This document shows positions 1 through 4,652 of a DNA stretch of 5,896 nt, one piece after another. Position 1 is the stretch's first letter; each line of letters opens with the position of its first letter. The translations under genes and the position numbers were made by a program. Under the pieces are notes generated by a model. It was not told the origin of the DNA. It saw only the letters and a list, made by a program, of their open reading frames with translations, and ran no database searches. Source of the stretch: Chitinophagaceae bacterium (lineage in GTDB: Bacteria > Bacteroidota > Bacteroidia > Chitinophagales > Chitinophagaceae); assembly GCA_009996555.1 (NCBI GenBank), contig JAACZX010000160.1, positions 1 to 5,896 on the forward strand, written 5' to 3'.

Positions 1-150
1 GGTATTGAACCACTGATGCATCTTACGGAAGAGATAAATGTATTGCGTGCAGATGAATTAAAAGGATCAGTTACACGTGAAGCCGGCCTTGAAAATGCAA
101 GCGGTCATAGCGACAAATTTTTTCTTGTGCCGAAAGTCATCAAAAAATAA
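1..150 (+). CDS. C-terminal fragment of an unidentified protein
   Basis: An open frame enters from the left edge and ends at TAA 148-150, giving 49 residues (beginning GIEPLMHLTEEINVLRADEL and ending FFLVPKVIKK). The fragment is soluble-looking, mixed charge, with a basic end and no membrane segment. I do not recognise the family and assign no function. The codon use resembles the downstream genes, and the stop lies only 15 bases before the next ATG on the same strand, so the gene is probably the upstream partner of the ABC ATPase in one transcript. It is certainly truncated by the window edge rather than broken. Confidence refers to it being a real coding end. Confidence 0.75.
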   Translation, partial: GIEPLMHLTEEINVLRADELKGSVTREAGLENASGHSDKFFLVPKVIKK

Positions 151-165
151 TTCTATATTCAACCC

Positions 166-870
166 ATGCAATCTGTTATTCACCTCGAACAGCTCCGCAA
201 AAGTTATTACCTCGGCAAGCAGGAATTACCTGTGCTGAAAGGCATTGACCTTGATATACACAAAAACGAATTTGTGGCATTGATGGGCCCTTCCGGTTCC
301 GGTAAAAGTACATTGATGAATATTCTCGGCTGCCTTGATACGCTCAGCAGCGGAAGTTATGTGCTCAATGGAAAAGATGTGAGCCGCATGAGTGATAATG
401 ACCTGGCTGATATCCGTAACCAGGAGATCGGTTTTGTGTTTCAGCAATTTAACCTGTTGCCCCGTTTATCTGCATTGGAAAATGTGGCTCTGCCGCTGAT
501 CTATGCCGGTGTTTCAAAAAAAGAACGCAATGAGCGTGCAATGGAAATGCTGGAAAAAGTAAAGCTTGACGATCGTTATCATCATAAACCAAATGAACTG
601 AGTGGCGGACAAATTCAGCGTGTGGCCATTGCCCGTGCCTTGGTGAATCGTCCATCGATCATCCTGGCCGATGAACCAACGGGAAATCTTGATTCAAAAA
701 CTTCGGTCGAGATCATGAACCTGCTTACCGATATTCATCACCTGGGAAATACCGTGGTATTGGTAACGCATGAAGAAGATATTGCAGATTATGCAAAACG
801 CATTGTTCGTTTACGTGATGGCTTAATTGAAAGCGATCGTAAGAAAGAAGGAATGGTTCGTCAGCATTAA
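166..870 (+). CDS. ABC transporter ATP-binding protein, MacB/LolD (MJ0796) class
   Basis: This 234-residue protein is a complete ABC nucleotide-binding domain: Walker A GPSGSGKS (41-48), Q-loop glutamines at 93-94 in [10 protein letters not shown], signature LSGGQ (145-149), Walker B IILADEP (165-171), D-loop NLD (174-176) and switch His202 in VLVTH. The FVFQxFNLLP, ALENV and [10 protein letters not shown] sequences are those of the family that powers MacB, LolCDE and FtsEX-type systems, which move lipoproteins, peptides or drugs by mechanotransmission rather than by classical substrate channels. It would sit at the cytoplasmic face of the inner membrane bound to a FtsX/MacB-fold permease. 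No permease lies in this window, because a terminator follows directly; the partner must be upstream of the window or elsewhere. The ATG at 166 fits the family N-terminus and has no Shine-Dalgarno, as usual in Bacteroidota. Which substrate it serves cannot be told from the ATPase. Confidence 0.95.
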   Translation: MQSVIHLEQLRKSYYLGKQELPVLKGIDLDIHKNEFVALMGPSGSGKSTLMNILGCLDTLSSGSYVLNGKDVSRMSDNDLADIRNQEIGFVFQQFNLLPRLSALENVALPLIYAGVSKKERNERAMEMLEKVKLDDRYHHKPNELSGGQIQRVAIARALVNRPSIILADEPTGNLDSKTSVEIMNLLTDIHHLGNTVVLVTHEEDIADYAKRIVRLRDGLIESDRKKEGMVRQH

Positions 871-895
871 TTACTTTTCGTATATCTCATTCGTT

Positions 896-927
896 GTGGA
901 GAGTTTTTCAACTCTCCACTTTTATTT
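896..927 (+). terminator. Rho-independent terminator after the ABC ATPase
   Basis: A perfect 10-bp stem, GTGGAGAGTT (896-905) with AACTCTCCAC (910-919), closes a 4-base loop and is followed by TTTTATTT (920-927). It lies 25 bases after the ATPase stop and just before the next gene's promoter, so it separates the two transcripts. Confidence 0.88.
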
Positions 928-951
928 ACAACCAATACCTGTCTACTTTTG
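921..951 (+). promoter_or_regulatory. Bacteroidota-type promoter for the cobalamin adenosyltransferase
   Basis: TACTTTTG at 944-951 matches the phylum's -7 consensus TAnnTTTG exactly. A weak -33 element TTTA (921-924; consensus TTTG) lies 19 bases upstream, overlapping the T tract of the preceding terminator. Transcription would start near 957-958, giving a leader of about 18 bases before the ATG at 976. Confidence 0.6.
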
Positions 952-975
952 TTTAACGCAAAAAAGCATTCACTC

Positions 976-1536
976 ATGGCACATAAGATCTATACAAAAA
1001 CCGGCGACCAGGGCAAAACAAGTTTAATTGGCGGAACAAAAGTTCCCAAAAGCCATATACGCATTGAAACCTATGGCACTGTAGATGAACTCAATTCTTA
1101 CATTGGCCTTGTGAGCGATCATGTGAGTGATGTGCACACAAAAACTGTTCTGAAAGAAATACAGGACCGCCTTTTTACAATTGGTTCATCGCTGGCATGC
1201 GATCCTGAGAAAGAACCTAAGATGAAAATTCCTGATTTGAAGGAAAGTGATGTGGAGCTTCTGGAAAAAGAAATGGATAAGATGAATGAAGCAATTCCGC
1301 CCATGAAATTCTTTGTGCTGCCCGGAGGTCATGTATCAGTAAGTACTATGCATGTTGCCCGTTGTGTTTGTCGCCGTGGCGAACGTTTATGTGTACACAT
1401 GCAGCAGGAAGATATGTTTGTAGAACCACTTGTGATAAAATACATTAACCGGCTGAGCGATTATTTATTTGTGCTTGCCCGCTTTACAGGTCATCAATTA
1501 GGGGTGGAAGAAATTCCATGGAAGCCGAGAGTGTGA
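976..1536 (+). CDS. pduO: PduO-type cob(I)alamin adenosyltransferase
   Basis: The protein (186 residues) transfers the adenosyl group of ATP to cob(I)alamin, making adenosylcobalamin, the cofactor of for example methylmalonyl-CoA mutase. Family hallmarks are all present: the N-terminal ATP-binding segment TKTGDQGKTSL (7-17), the YGTVDELNS motif (33-41), FVLPGG (113-118), the arginine-rich helix VARCVCRRGER (127-137) and YINRLSDYLF (156-165). The length is normal for a single-domain enzyme of this family, which works as a trimer in the cytoplasm. I chose the ATG at 976 because MAHKIYTKTGDQG is the usual family start; a TTG at 949 in the same frame lies inside the -7 promoter element and would be untranscribed. 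No cobalamin synthesis or pdu genes are nearby, so this is probably a stand-alone salvage gene. A degenerate heptamer array begins 9 bases after the stop. Confidence 0.95.
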   Translation: MAHKIYTKTGDQGKTSLIGGTKVPKSHIRIETYGTVDELNSYIGLVSDHVSDVHTKTVLKEIQDRLFTIGSSLACDPEKEPKMKIPDLKESDVELLEKEMDKMNEAIPPMKFFVLPGGHVSVSTMHVARCVCRRGERLCVHMQQEDMFVEPLVIKYINRLSDYLFVLARFTGHQLGVEEIPWKPRV

Positions 1537-1545
1537 TGATAACTA

Positions 1546-1573
1546 CGAAGTACAAAGTTGGAAGTACGAAATG
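1546..1573 (+). repeat. Degenerate heptamer tandem array, 3' of the adenosyltransferase gene
   Basis: Four consecutive 7-base units start at 1546, 1553, 1560 and 1567. They are variants of CGAAGTA (CGAAGTA, CAAAGTT, GGAAGTA, CGAAATG). The array starts 9 bases after the stop codon and reads CGAAGTA in the sense direction of the gene. Its function is unknown. Confidence 0.6.
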
Positions 1574-1624
1574 ATCCACCCAAACAAATAGCTATCTGAC
1601 GAAAAGGTAAATGAGTGATGTTCC

Positions 1625-1659
1625 TACTTCGTAACTCGTACTTCTCAATTCGTACTTGA
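1625..1659 (-). repeat. Degenerate heptamer tandem array overlapping the 3' end of lolD
   Basis: Five consecutive 7-base units start at 1625, 1632, 1639, 1646 and 1653 and are variants of TACTTCG on the + strand, that is CGAAGTA in the sense of lolD. Positions 1645-1659 are also coding: the last four codons of lolD (S-S-T-N) and its TGA stop lie inside the array. The array is inverted relative to the one at 1546-1573; aligned in 7-base register the two can pair at 19 of 28 positions, including a 9-bp block GAAGTACGA. Confidence 0.6.
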
Positions 1660-2307
1660 AATTATTCTTCCATCTTTCATATGCACCGTACGATCGCATT
1701 GTGCAGCTAATTCTTCGTTATGTGTAACGATGAGAAATGTTTGGTTGAATTGTTTGCGCAGATCGAAAAACAATTGATGAAGCTCACGTGCATGTGTACT
1801 GTCTAAATTGCCAGTTGGTTCATCGGCCATAATAATGTCTGGATTATTGATCAAGGCACGGGCAACGGCTACACGCTGCTGCTCACCACCGCTTAATTCC
1901 GATGGTTTGTTATGCAGGCGTTCAGAAAGTCCCAGCATTTTTAATAATTCAACAGCTCTTGCTTCTACTTCTTTTTTCTTTTTGTTTGCCAGCCACCCCG
2001 GAATACACACATTTTCCAAAGCTGTAAACTCTGGCAGCAAATGATGAAACTGAAATACAAAGCCGATATGTTTATTACGGAATTTGGCCAATGCATCACC
2101 TTTCAGGTTTCCCACCTGTACATTATTTAGCCACACCTGGCCTCCATCGGCCTCATCAAGTGTGCCGAGAATATGCAGCAAAGTGCTCTTTCCGGCGCCG
2201 CTGCTACCCACCAGGCTCACAATTTCCCCTTTGGTTATTTCCAAATCAACTCCCTTCAACACTTCCAGGCTGCCATAGCGTTTACTGATCTGTTTGCAAG
2301 TAAGCAT
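1645..2307 (-). CDS. lolD: LolD-like lipoprotein-export ABC ATPase
   Basis: This 220-residue ATPase has Walker A GSSGAGKS (34-41), Q-loop Gln86 in [12 protein letters not shown], signature LSGGE (138-142), Walker B IIMADEP (158-164), NLD (167-169) and switch His196. The pairing of [16 protein letters not shown] with GTLDEAD after Walker A is characteristic of LolD, which energises release of lipoproteins from the inner membrane through the LolCE permease to the periplasmic carrier. The LolD assignment is from resemblance; a MacB-type role is the main alternative. No lolC/E permease is adjacent. Gene length is normal. Its last four residues and stop are encoded within a heptamer repeat array, so the C-terminal tail after GRII looks repeat-derived. 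A good promoter lies 20 bases upstream, arranged divergently with the DUF2795 gene. Confidence 0.88.
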   Translation of the reverse strand: MLTCKQISKRYGSLEVLKGVDLEITKGEIVSLVGSSGAGKSTLLHILGTLDEADGGQVWLNNVQVGNLKGDALAKFRNKHIGFVFQFHHLLPEFTALENVCIPGWLANKKKKEVEARAVELLKMLGLSERLHNKPSELSGGEQQRVAVARALINNPDIIMADEPTGNLDSTHARELHQLFFDLRKQFNQTFLIVTHNEELAAQCDRTVHMKDGRIISSTN

Positions 2308-2326
2308 TTGTTTCGTCTCCGTTACA

Positions 2327-2357
2327 CAAACCTAAGCTATTGAACCGTAAGGCCAAA
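2327..2357 (-). promoter_or_regulatory. Promoter of lolD
   Basis: On the minus strand, TTTG (2357-2354) and TAGGTTTG (2334-2327) are separated by exactly 19 bases. Both elements match the Bacteroidota -33/-7 consensus perfectly. The predicted start near 2320 leaves a leader of about 13 bases before the ATG at 2307. Confidence 0.75.
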
Positions 2358-2408
2358 CAGGTAAAATTAATTATGATACCGGTTTATACACAGCCTTAAC
2401 AAAGCAGA

Positions 2409-2439
2409 TTTGGTTATTTCAGCAGGAGAGTTACATTTG
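2409..2439 (+). promoter_or_regulatory. Promoter of the DUF2795 gene
   Basis: TTTG (2409-2412) and TACATTTG (2432-2439) are separated by 19 bases, a perfect match to the Bacteroidota -33/-7 consensus and the same spacing as the divergent lolD promoter. Transcription would start near 2446, about 16 bases before the ATG, in an A-rich leader typical of well-expressed genes in this phylum. Confidence 0.75.
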
Positions 2440-2461
2440 CGGAAAATTAAAGGGTTACCTT

Positions 2462-2683
2462 ATGTTCTGGACACTTGAATTAGCCTCGTACCTCGAAGAT
2501 GCTCCCTGGCCTGCTACCAAGGATGAATTGATTGACTATTCAATCCGTAGTGGTGCACCCATTGAGGTGGTAGAGAACCTGCAGGAGTTAGACGACGAGG
2601 GCGAAATTTACGAAAGCATTGACGACATCTGGCCTGATTATCCAAGCCAGGAAGACTTCTTCTTTAATGAAGATGAATATTAA
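2462..2683 (+). CDS. Small acidic DUF2795-family protein
   Basis: The 73-residue product resembles the short DUF2795 proteins found across Bacteroidota; their role is not established. It starts MFWTLELASYLEDAPWPATK, a helix-rich segment that includes DELIDYSIRSGAP (21-33), and continues into the acidic stretch ELDDEGEIYESIDDIWPDY (42-60) and an end with FFFNEDEY. By my count 22 of 73 residues are Asp or Glu against only one Lys (20) and one Arg (29), so the protein is strongly acidic, with three Trp. It has no signal peptide or membrane segment and should be cytoplasmic. It is a one-gene unit with a consensus promoter and a strong terminator, which suggests steady, high expression. Assignment to the family is by recognition of the N-terminal sequence; no function is claimed. 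Confidence 0.88.
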   Translation: MFWTLELASYLEDAPWPATKDELIDYSIRSGAPIEVVENLQELDDEGEIYESIDDIWPDYPSQEDFFFNEDEY

Positions 2684-2726
2684 AAAGCTTCACGCTTTAA
2701 GCTATTAGCAACATGCTAAAGACATT

Positions 2727-2758
2727 AAACCCTGCCCTGAACGGCGGGGTTTGTTTTT
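2727..2758 (+). terminator. Rho-independent terminator after the DUF2795 gene
   Basis: AAACCCTGCC (2727-2736) pairs with GGCGGGGTTT (2743-2752) through ten pairs including one T-G wobble, around a 6-base loop, followed by GTTTTT (2753-2758). It lies 43 bases after the stop. A smaller 6-bp hairpin, TTAGCA/TGCTAA (2705-2719), sits between the stop and the terminator. Confidence 0.88.
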
Positions 2759-2795
2759 AGCCTGAGCAAGTAGAAATGTAAGTTGCCTTTCTCTT

Positions 2796-3185
2796 TTAAA
2801 CCGTTAATTCAATTCTGTTCTTTTCCGGATCAAGTACCACACTTTCATAATACCCATCGCCTGTGGTGCGTGGACCATCCAGCACTTCAAATCCATCGGC
2901 TTTAAACCTATCCGTCATTTCATCCACCCTTTCTTTGCTGCCCAACGAAAAAGCAAAATGAACAAGTCCGGTAAACTGCTGGTAAATGTCATCTTTTGTA
3001 TCAGGTACAGTTGGCATCTGCATCAACTCCAAACGTGGCCCTTCTGTAAACGAAAGAAAATATGATTGAAATTGCTTGGTGGGGTTCATGTACTTCTCAT
3101 TAGATGTTGCGTTAAAATAACGGCAATAAAAACCCTTCATCAATTCAAGATCTTTTACCCAAATGGCAAGATGTTCAATATGCAT
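2796..3185 (-). CDS. VOC (glyoxalase/bleomycin-resistance fold) family protein
   Basis: This is a single vicinal-oxygen-chelate domain of 129 residues with two beta-alpha-beta-beta-beta modules. The four positions that bind the divalent metal in the family are intact: His5 (HLAIWV), Glu53 (RLELM), His76 (LVHFAFS) and Glu126 (NRIELTV). The GDGYYESVVLDPEKNRIEL ending is typical of small YaeR/GloA2-like VOC proteins, which usually act as dimers. A lyase, isomerase or dioxygenase-like reaction on an unknown small molecule is likely; glyoxalase I activity cannot be claimed from sequence. The ATG at 3185 is the only start that keeps His5. The fabI gene lies upstream in the same direction, but a terminator ends 11 bases before this start codon and I find no consensus promoter in the gap, only a one-mismatch -7 (TACGGTTG, minus strand 3244-3237). 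Confidence 0.9.
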   Translation of the reverse strand: MHIEHLAIWVKDLELMKGFYCRYFNATSNEKYMNPTKQFQSYFLSFTEGPRLELMQMPTVPDTKDDIYQQFTGLVHFAFSLGSKERVDEMTDRFKADGFEVLDGPRTTGDGYYESVVLDPEKNRIELTV

Positions 3186-3196
3186 AGCAGTGTATT

Positions 3197-3238
3197 AAAA
3201 AATGAAAAGTTGGCAAGCACACGCCTGCCAACTTTTCA
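3197..3238 (-). terminator. Terminator of fabI, directly upstream of the VOC gene
   Basis: A perfect 13-bp stem, TGAAAAGTTGGCA (3203-3215) with TGCCAACTTTTCA (3226-3238), encloses a 10-base loop. Read on the minus strand it is followed by six T (3202-3197), as expected for an intrinsic terminator of the fabI transcript. The T tract ends 11 bases before the VOC start codon, so the element may also act as a leader attenuator. Confidence 0.82.
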
Positions 3239-3280
3239 ACCGTAAACTATTTGTAAGGAAGATGAACATAGGACAATCCG

Positions 3281-3308
3281 TACCTCTTACTTCTTACCTC
3301 ATACTTAA
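3281..3308 (-). repeat. Degenerate heptamer tandem array, 3' of fabI
   Basis: Four consecutive 7-base units start at 3281, 3288, 3295 and 3302 (TACCTCT, TACTTCT, TACCTCA, TACTTAA), a close relative of the TACTTCG units near position 1640. The array begins 3 bases after the fabI stop in the gene's direction and reads (A/T)GARGTA-like in the sense of fabI. Confidence 0.55.
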
Positions 3309-3311
3309 AAA

Positions 3312-4127
3312 TTATTTTTCCATTTGTTCAATTACTTCTGCAGATACGCCTGTAAAGCTGAAACCACCATCATGGAAAAGATTTTGCATGGTTACATAGC
3401 GTGTAAGATCACTGAACATAACCGCAATATAGTTAGCACAATCTTCAGCAGTGGCATTGCCCAAAGGACTCATCTTTTCAGCATAACTAATAAATCCGTC
3501 AAACCCTTTTACGCCACTGCCAGCTGTGGTCTTTGTAGGCGATTGTGAAATGCTGTTTACACGAACCTTATTCTTTTTTGCATAATGATAGCCAAAACTG
3601 CGGGTAACACTTTCCAGTAACGATTTGGCATCAGCCATTTCATTATAATCAGGAAACACACGTTGTGCTGCAATGTATGTAAGCGCTACAACGCTGCCCC
3701 AATCGTTGATCGCATCAAGATCCCAGGCAGTACGCAACACACGGTGCAGACTCATGGCTGAAATATCAAGTGTTTTTGCATTCCACTCATAGTTCAGTTC
3801 AGTATAGTGCTTGCCTTTGCGCACATTCAAACTCATACCAATTGAGTGCAGCACAAAATCAACCTTGCCGCCAAAATGCTCCATTGATTTTTCAAACAGG
3901 TTTTTCAGGTCATCCATATTTGTTACATCGGCACCAATAACCGGCGCATTGCCACAAGCTTCTGCCAGTTTATTGATCTCGCCCATTCGCAAAGCCACAG
4001 GCGCATTGGTTAATACAGTCTGTGCACCTTCTTCATAACACTTCAATGCCGTTTTCCACGCAATTGATTTTTCATCCAAAGCACCGAAGATGATTCCCTT
4101 TTTTCCTTTCAATAATTGATGACTCAT
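3312..4127 (-). CDS. fabI: Enoyl-[acyl-carrier-protein] reductase FabI
   Basis: The 271-residue protein is a short-chain dehydrogenase of the FabI type, which reduces trans-2-enoyl-ACP to acyl-ACP with NAD(P)H in the last step of each fatty-acid elongation cycle in the cytoplasm. Visible marks are the FabI-style nucleotide loop GALDEKSIAW (15-24), an acidic/hydrophobic ADV (66-68), HSIG (94-97), the first active-site tyrosine Tyr151, and the catalytic Tyr161-x6-Lys168 pair in DYNEMADAK. The substrate loop reads SISQSPTKTTAG where the E. coli enzyme has SISAGPIRTLAA. The C-terminus FHDGGFSFTG is also typical. The frame stays open to an ATG at 4241, but I start at 4127 (MSHQLLKGKKG) because that matches FabI length and because a -7 element lies at 4143-4150; an ATG at 4133 is the only close alternative. 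The gene has a heptamer array and a terminator downstream. Confidence 0.94.
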   Translation of the reverse strand: MSHQLLKGKKGIIFGALDEKSIAWKTALKCYEEGAQTVLTNAPVALRMGEINKLAEACGNAPVIGADVTNMDDLKNLFEKSMEHFGGKVDFVLHSIGMSLNVRKGKHYTELNYEWNAKTLDISAMSLHRVLRTAWDLDAINDWGSVVALTYIAAQRVFPDYNEMADAKSLLESVTRSFGYHYAKKNKVRVNSISQSPTKTTAGSGVKGFDGFISYAEKMSPLGNATAEDCANYIAVMFSDLTRYVTMQNLFHDGGFSFTGVSAEVIEQMEK

Positions 4128-4142
4128 AAACATTGATTTGCC

Positions 4143-4150
4143 CAAAAGTA
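4143..4150 (-). promoter_or_regulatory. -7 promoter element of fabI
   Basis: The minus strand reads TACTTTTG here, a perfect TAnnTTTG and identical to the element before the adenosyltransferase gene. I see no convincing -33 TTTG at the usual spacing. The start would fall near 4136, giving a leader of only about 9 bases before the ATG at 4127. Confidence 0.5.
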
Positions 4151-4303
4151 AGGAAGATGAAGGAAATGTTTGAAGTGCAGCCAAAGAAGTACGTTTACGC
4201 TCCATTTCCGGCAACGATGCAGCGCAAAGAATTTGCACCATTTTTCCAATTGCGCAGAAACGAAATGATTTTCGATGTATCCTTTACTTAATTTTATGAT
4301 CTT

Positions 4304-4582
4304 ATGAATATTCAACAAACCGACGACGGCAAAAAAGGCGTTTTTTTTATTGAAGAAGAAGGCGAACGTGTTGCAGAAATGACTTATGTATGGGCAGGTG
4401 CAGAAAAATTCATTATTGACCATACAGAAGTGAGTGATAAACTGGCAGGCAAGGGTGCAGGGAAGCAATTAGTAGCAAAGGCAGTTGAATTTGCAAGGGA
4501 AAAAGGAGTGAAGATTATGCCGCTATGTCCTTTTGCAAACAAAGTGTTCAAGAAAACAGAAGCATACCAGGATGTGCTGTAA
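4304..4582 (+). CDS. Short GNAT-like acetyltransferase (COG2388 / Acetyltransf_CG type)
   Basis: This 92-residue protein is a minimal GNAT fold. The acetyl-CoA pyrophosphate-binding motif is seen as KLAGKGAGKQLV (46-57), preceded by the strand FIIDHTEVSD (36-45) and followed by helix AKAVEFAREKG and strand KIMPLCPFANKVFKK (70-84). The IDHTxV...GxGxG...PLCPF pattern marks the small COG2388 subfamily, which lacks the N-terminal part of larger GNAT enzymes; Cys75 in PLCPF corresponds to a conserved cysteine near the CoA site in that subfamily. The acceptor substrate is unknown. The ATG at 4304 is the first in frame after the upstream spacer; only a weak promoter-like TAATTTTA (4289-4296) is visible. 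The 5' coding part contains an A6 tract (4331-4336) and a T8 tract (4341-4348). The gene diverges from fabI and converges on sprA. Confidence 0.88.
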   Translation: MNIQQTDDGKKGVFFIEEEGERVAEMTYVWAGAEKFIIDHTEVSDKLAGKGAGKQLVAKAVEFAREKGVKIMPLCPFANKVFKKTEAYQDVL

Positions 4583-4600
4583 CAGCAACCCTGCACATAA

Positions 4601-4638
4601 ATCAAAATGGCCGAAGCAGTTGCTTCGGCCATTTTGAT
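4601..4638. terminator. Perfect 38-bp palindrome, probable bidirectional terminator
   Basis: The 18-base arm ATCAAAATGGCCGAAGCA (4601-4618) is matched exactly by its reverse complement at 4621-4638, with two central bases. As RNA it gives a 17-bp stem with a 4-base loop whose 3' arm carries TTTT on either strand. It sits 18 bases after the acetyltransferase stop and 14 bases after the sprA stop, so it can end both convergent transcripts. Confidence 0.8.
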
Positions 4639-4652
4639 AATGATCATTTTTA

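Noticed and set aside
226..655. Minus-strand open frames opposite the first ABC ATPase
   Set aside because: Antisense shadows of strongly conserved ATPase motifs.
949..975. TTG start at 949 for the adenosyltransferase
   Set aside because: The TTG is part of the TACTTTTG promoter element and would not be transcribed; the family N-terminus begins at ATG 976.
1546..1659. CRISPR-like or transposon-end interpretation of the heptamer arrays
   Set aside because: Units are 7 bases without spacers, there is no transposase frame, target duplication or cas gene nearby.
1808..2288. Open plus-strand frames opposite lolD
   Set aside because: They are antisense shadows of a clear ABC ATPase gene, with no recognisable domains and unnatural composition.
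4128..4241. In-frame 38-residue N-terminal extension of FabI starting at ATG 4241
   Set aside because: It lies upstream of the -7 promoter element at 4143-4150, has no resemblance to FabI, and would make the protein longer than the family norm.
4124..4647. Minus-strand open frames opposite the acetyltransferase gene
   Set aside because: They run through the fabI promoter region and the palindromic terminator and show no protein family features; the plus-strand GNAT frame explains the region.
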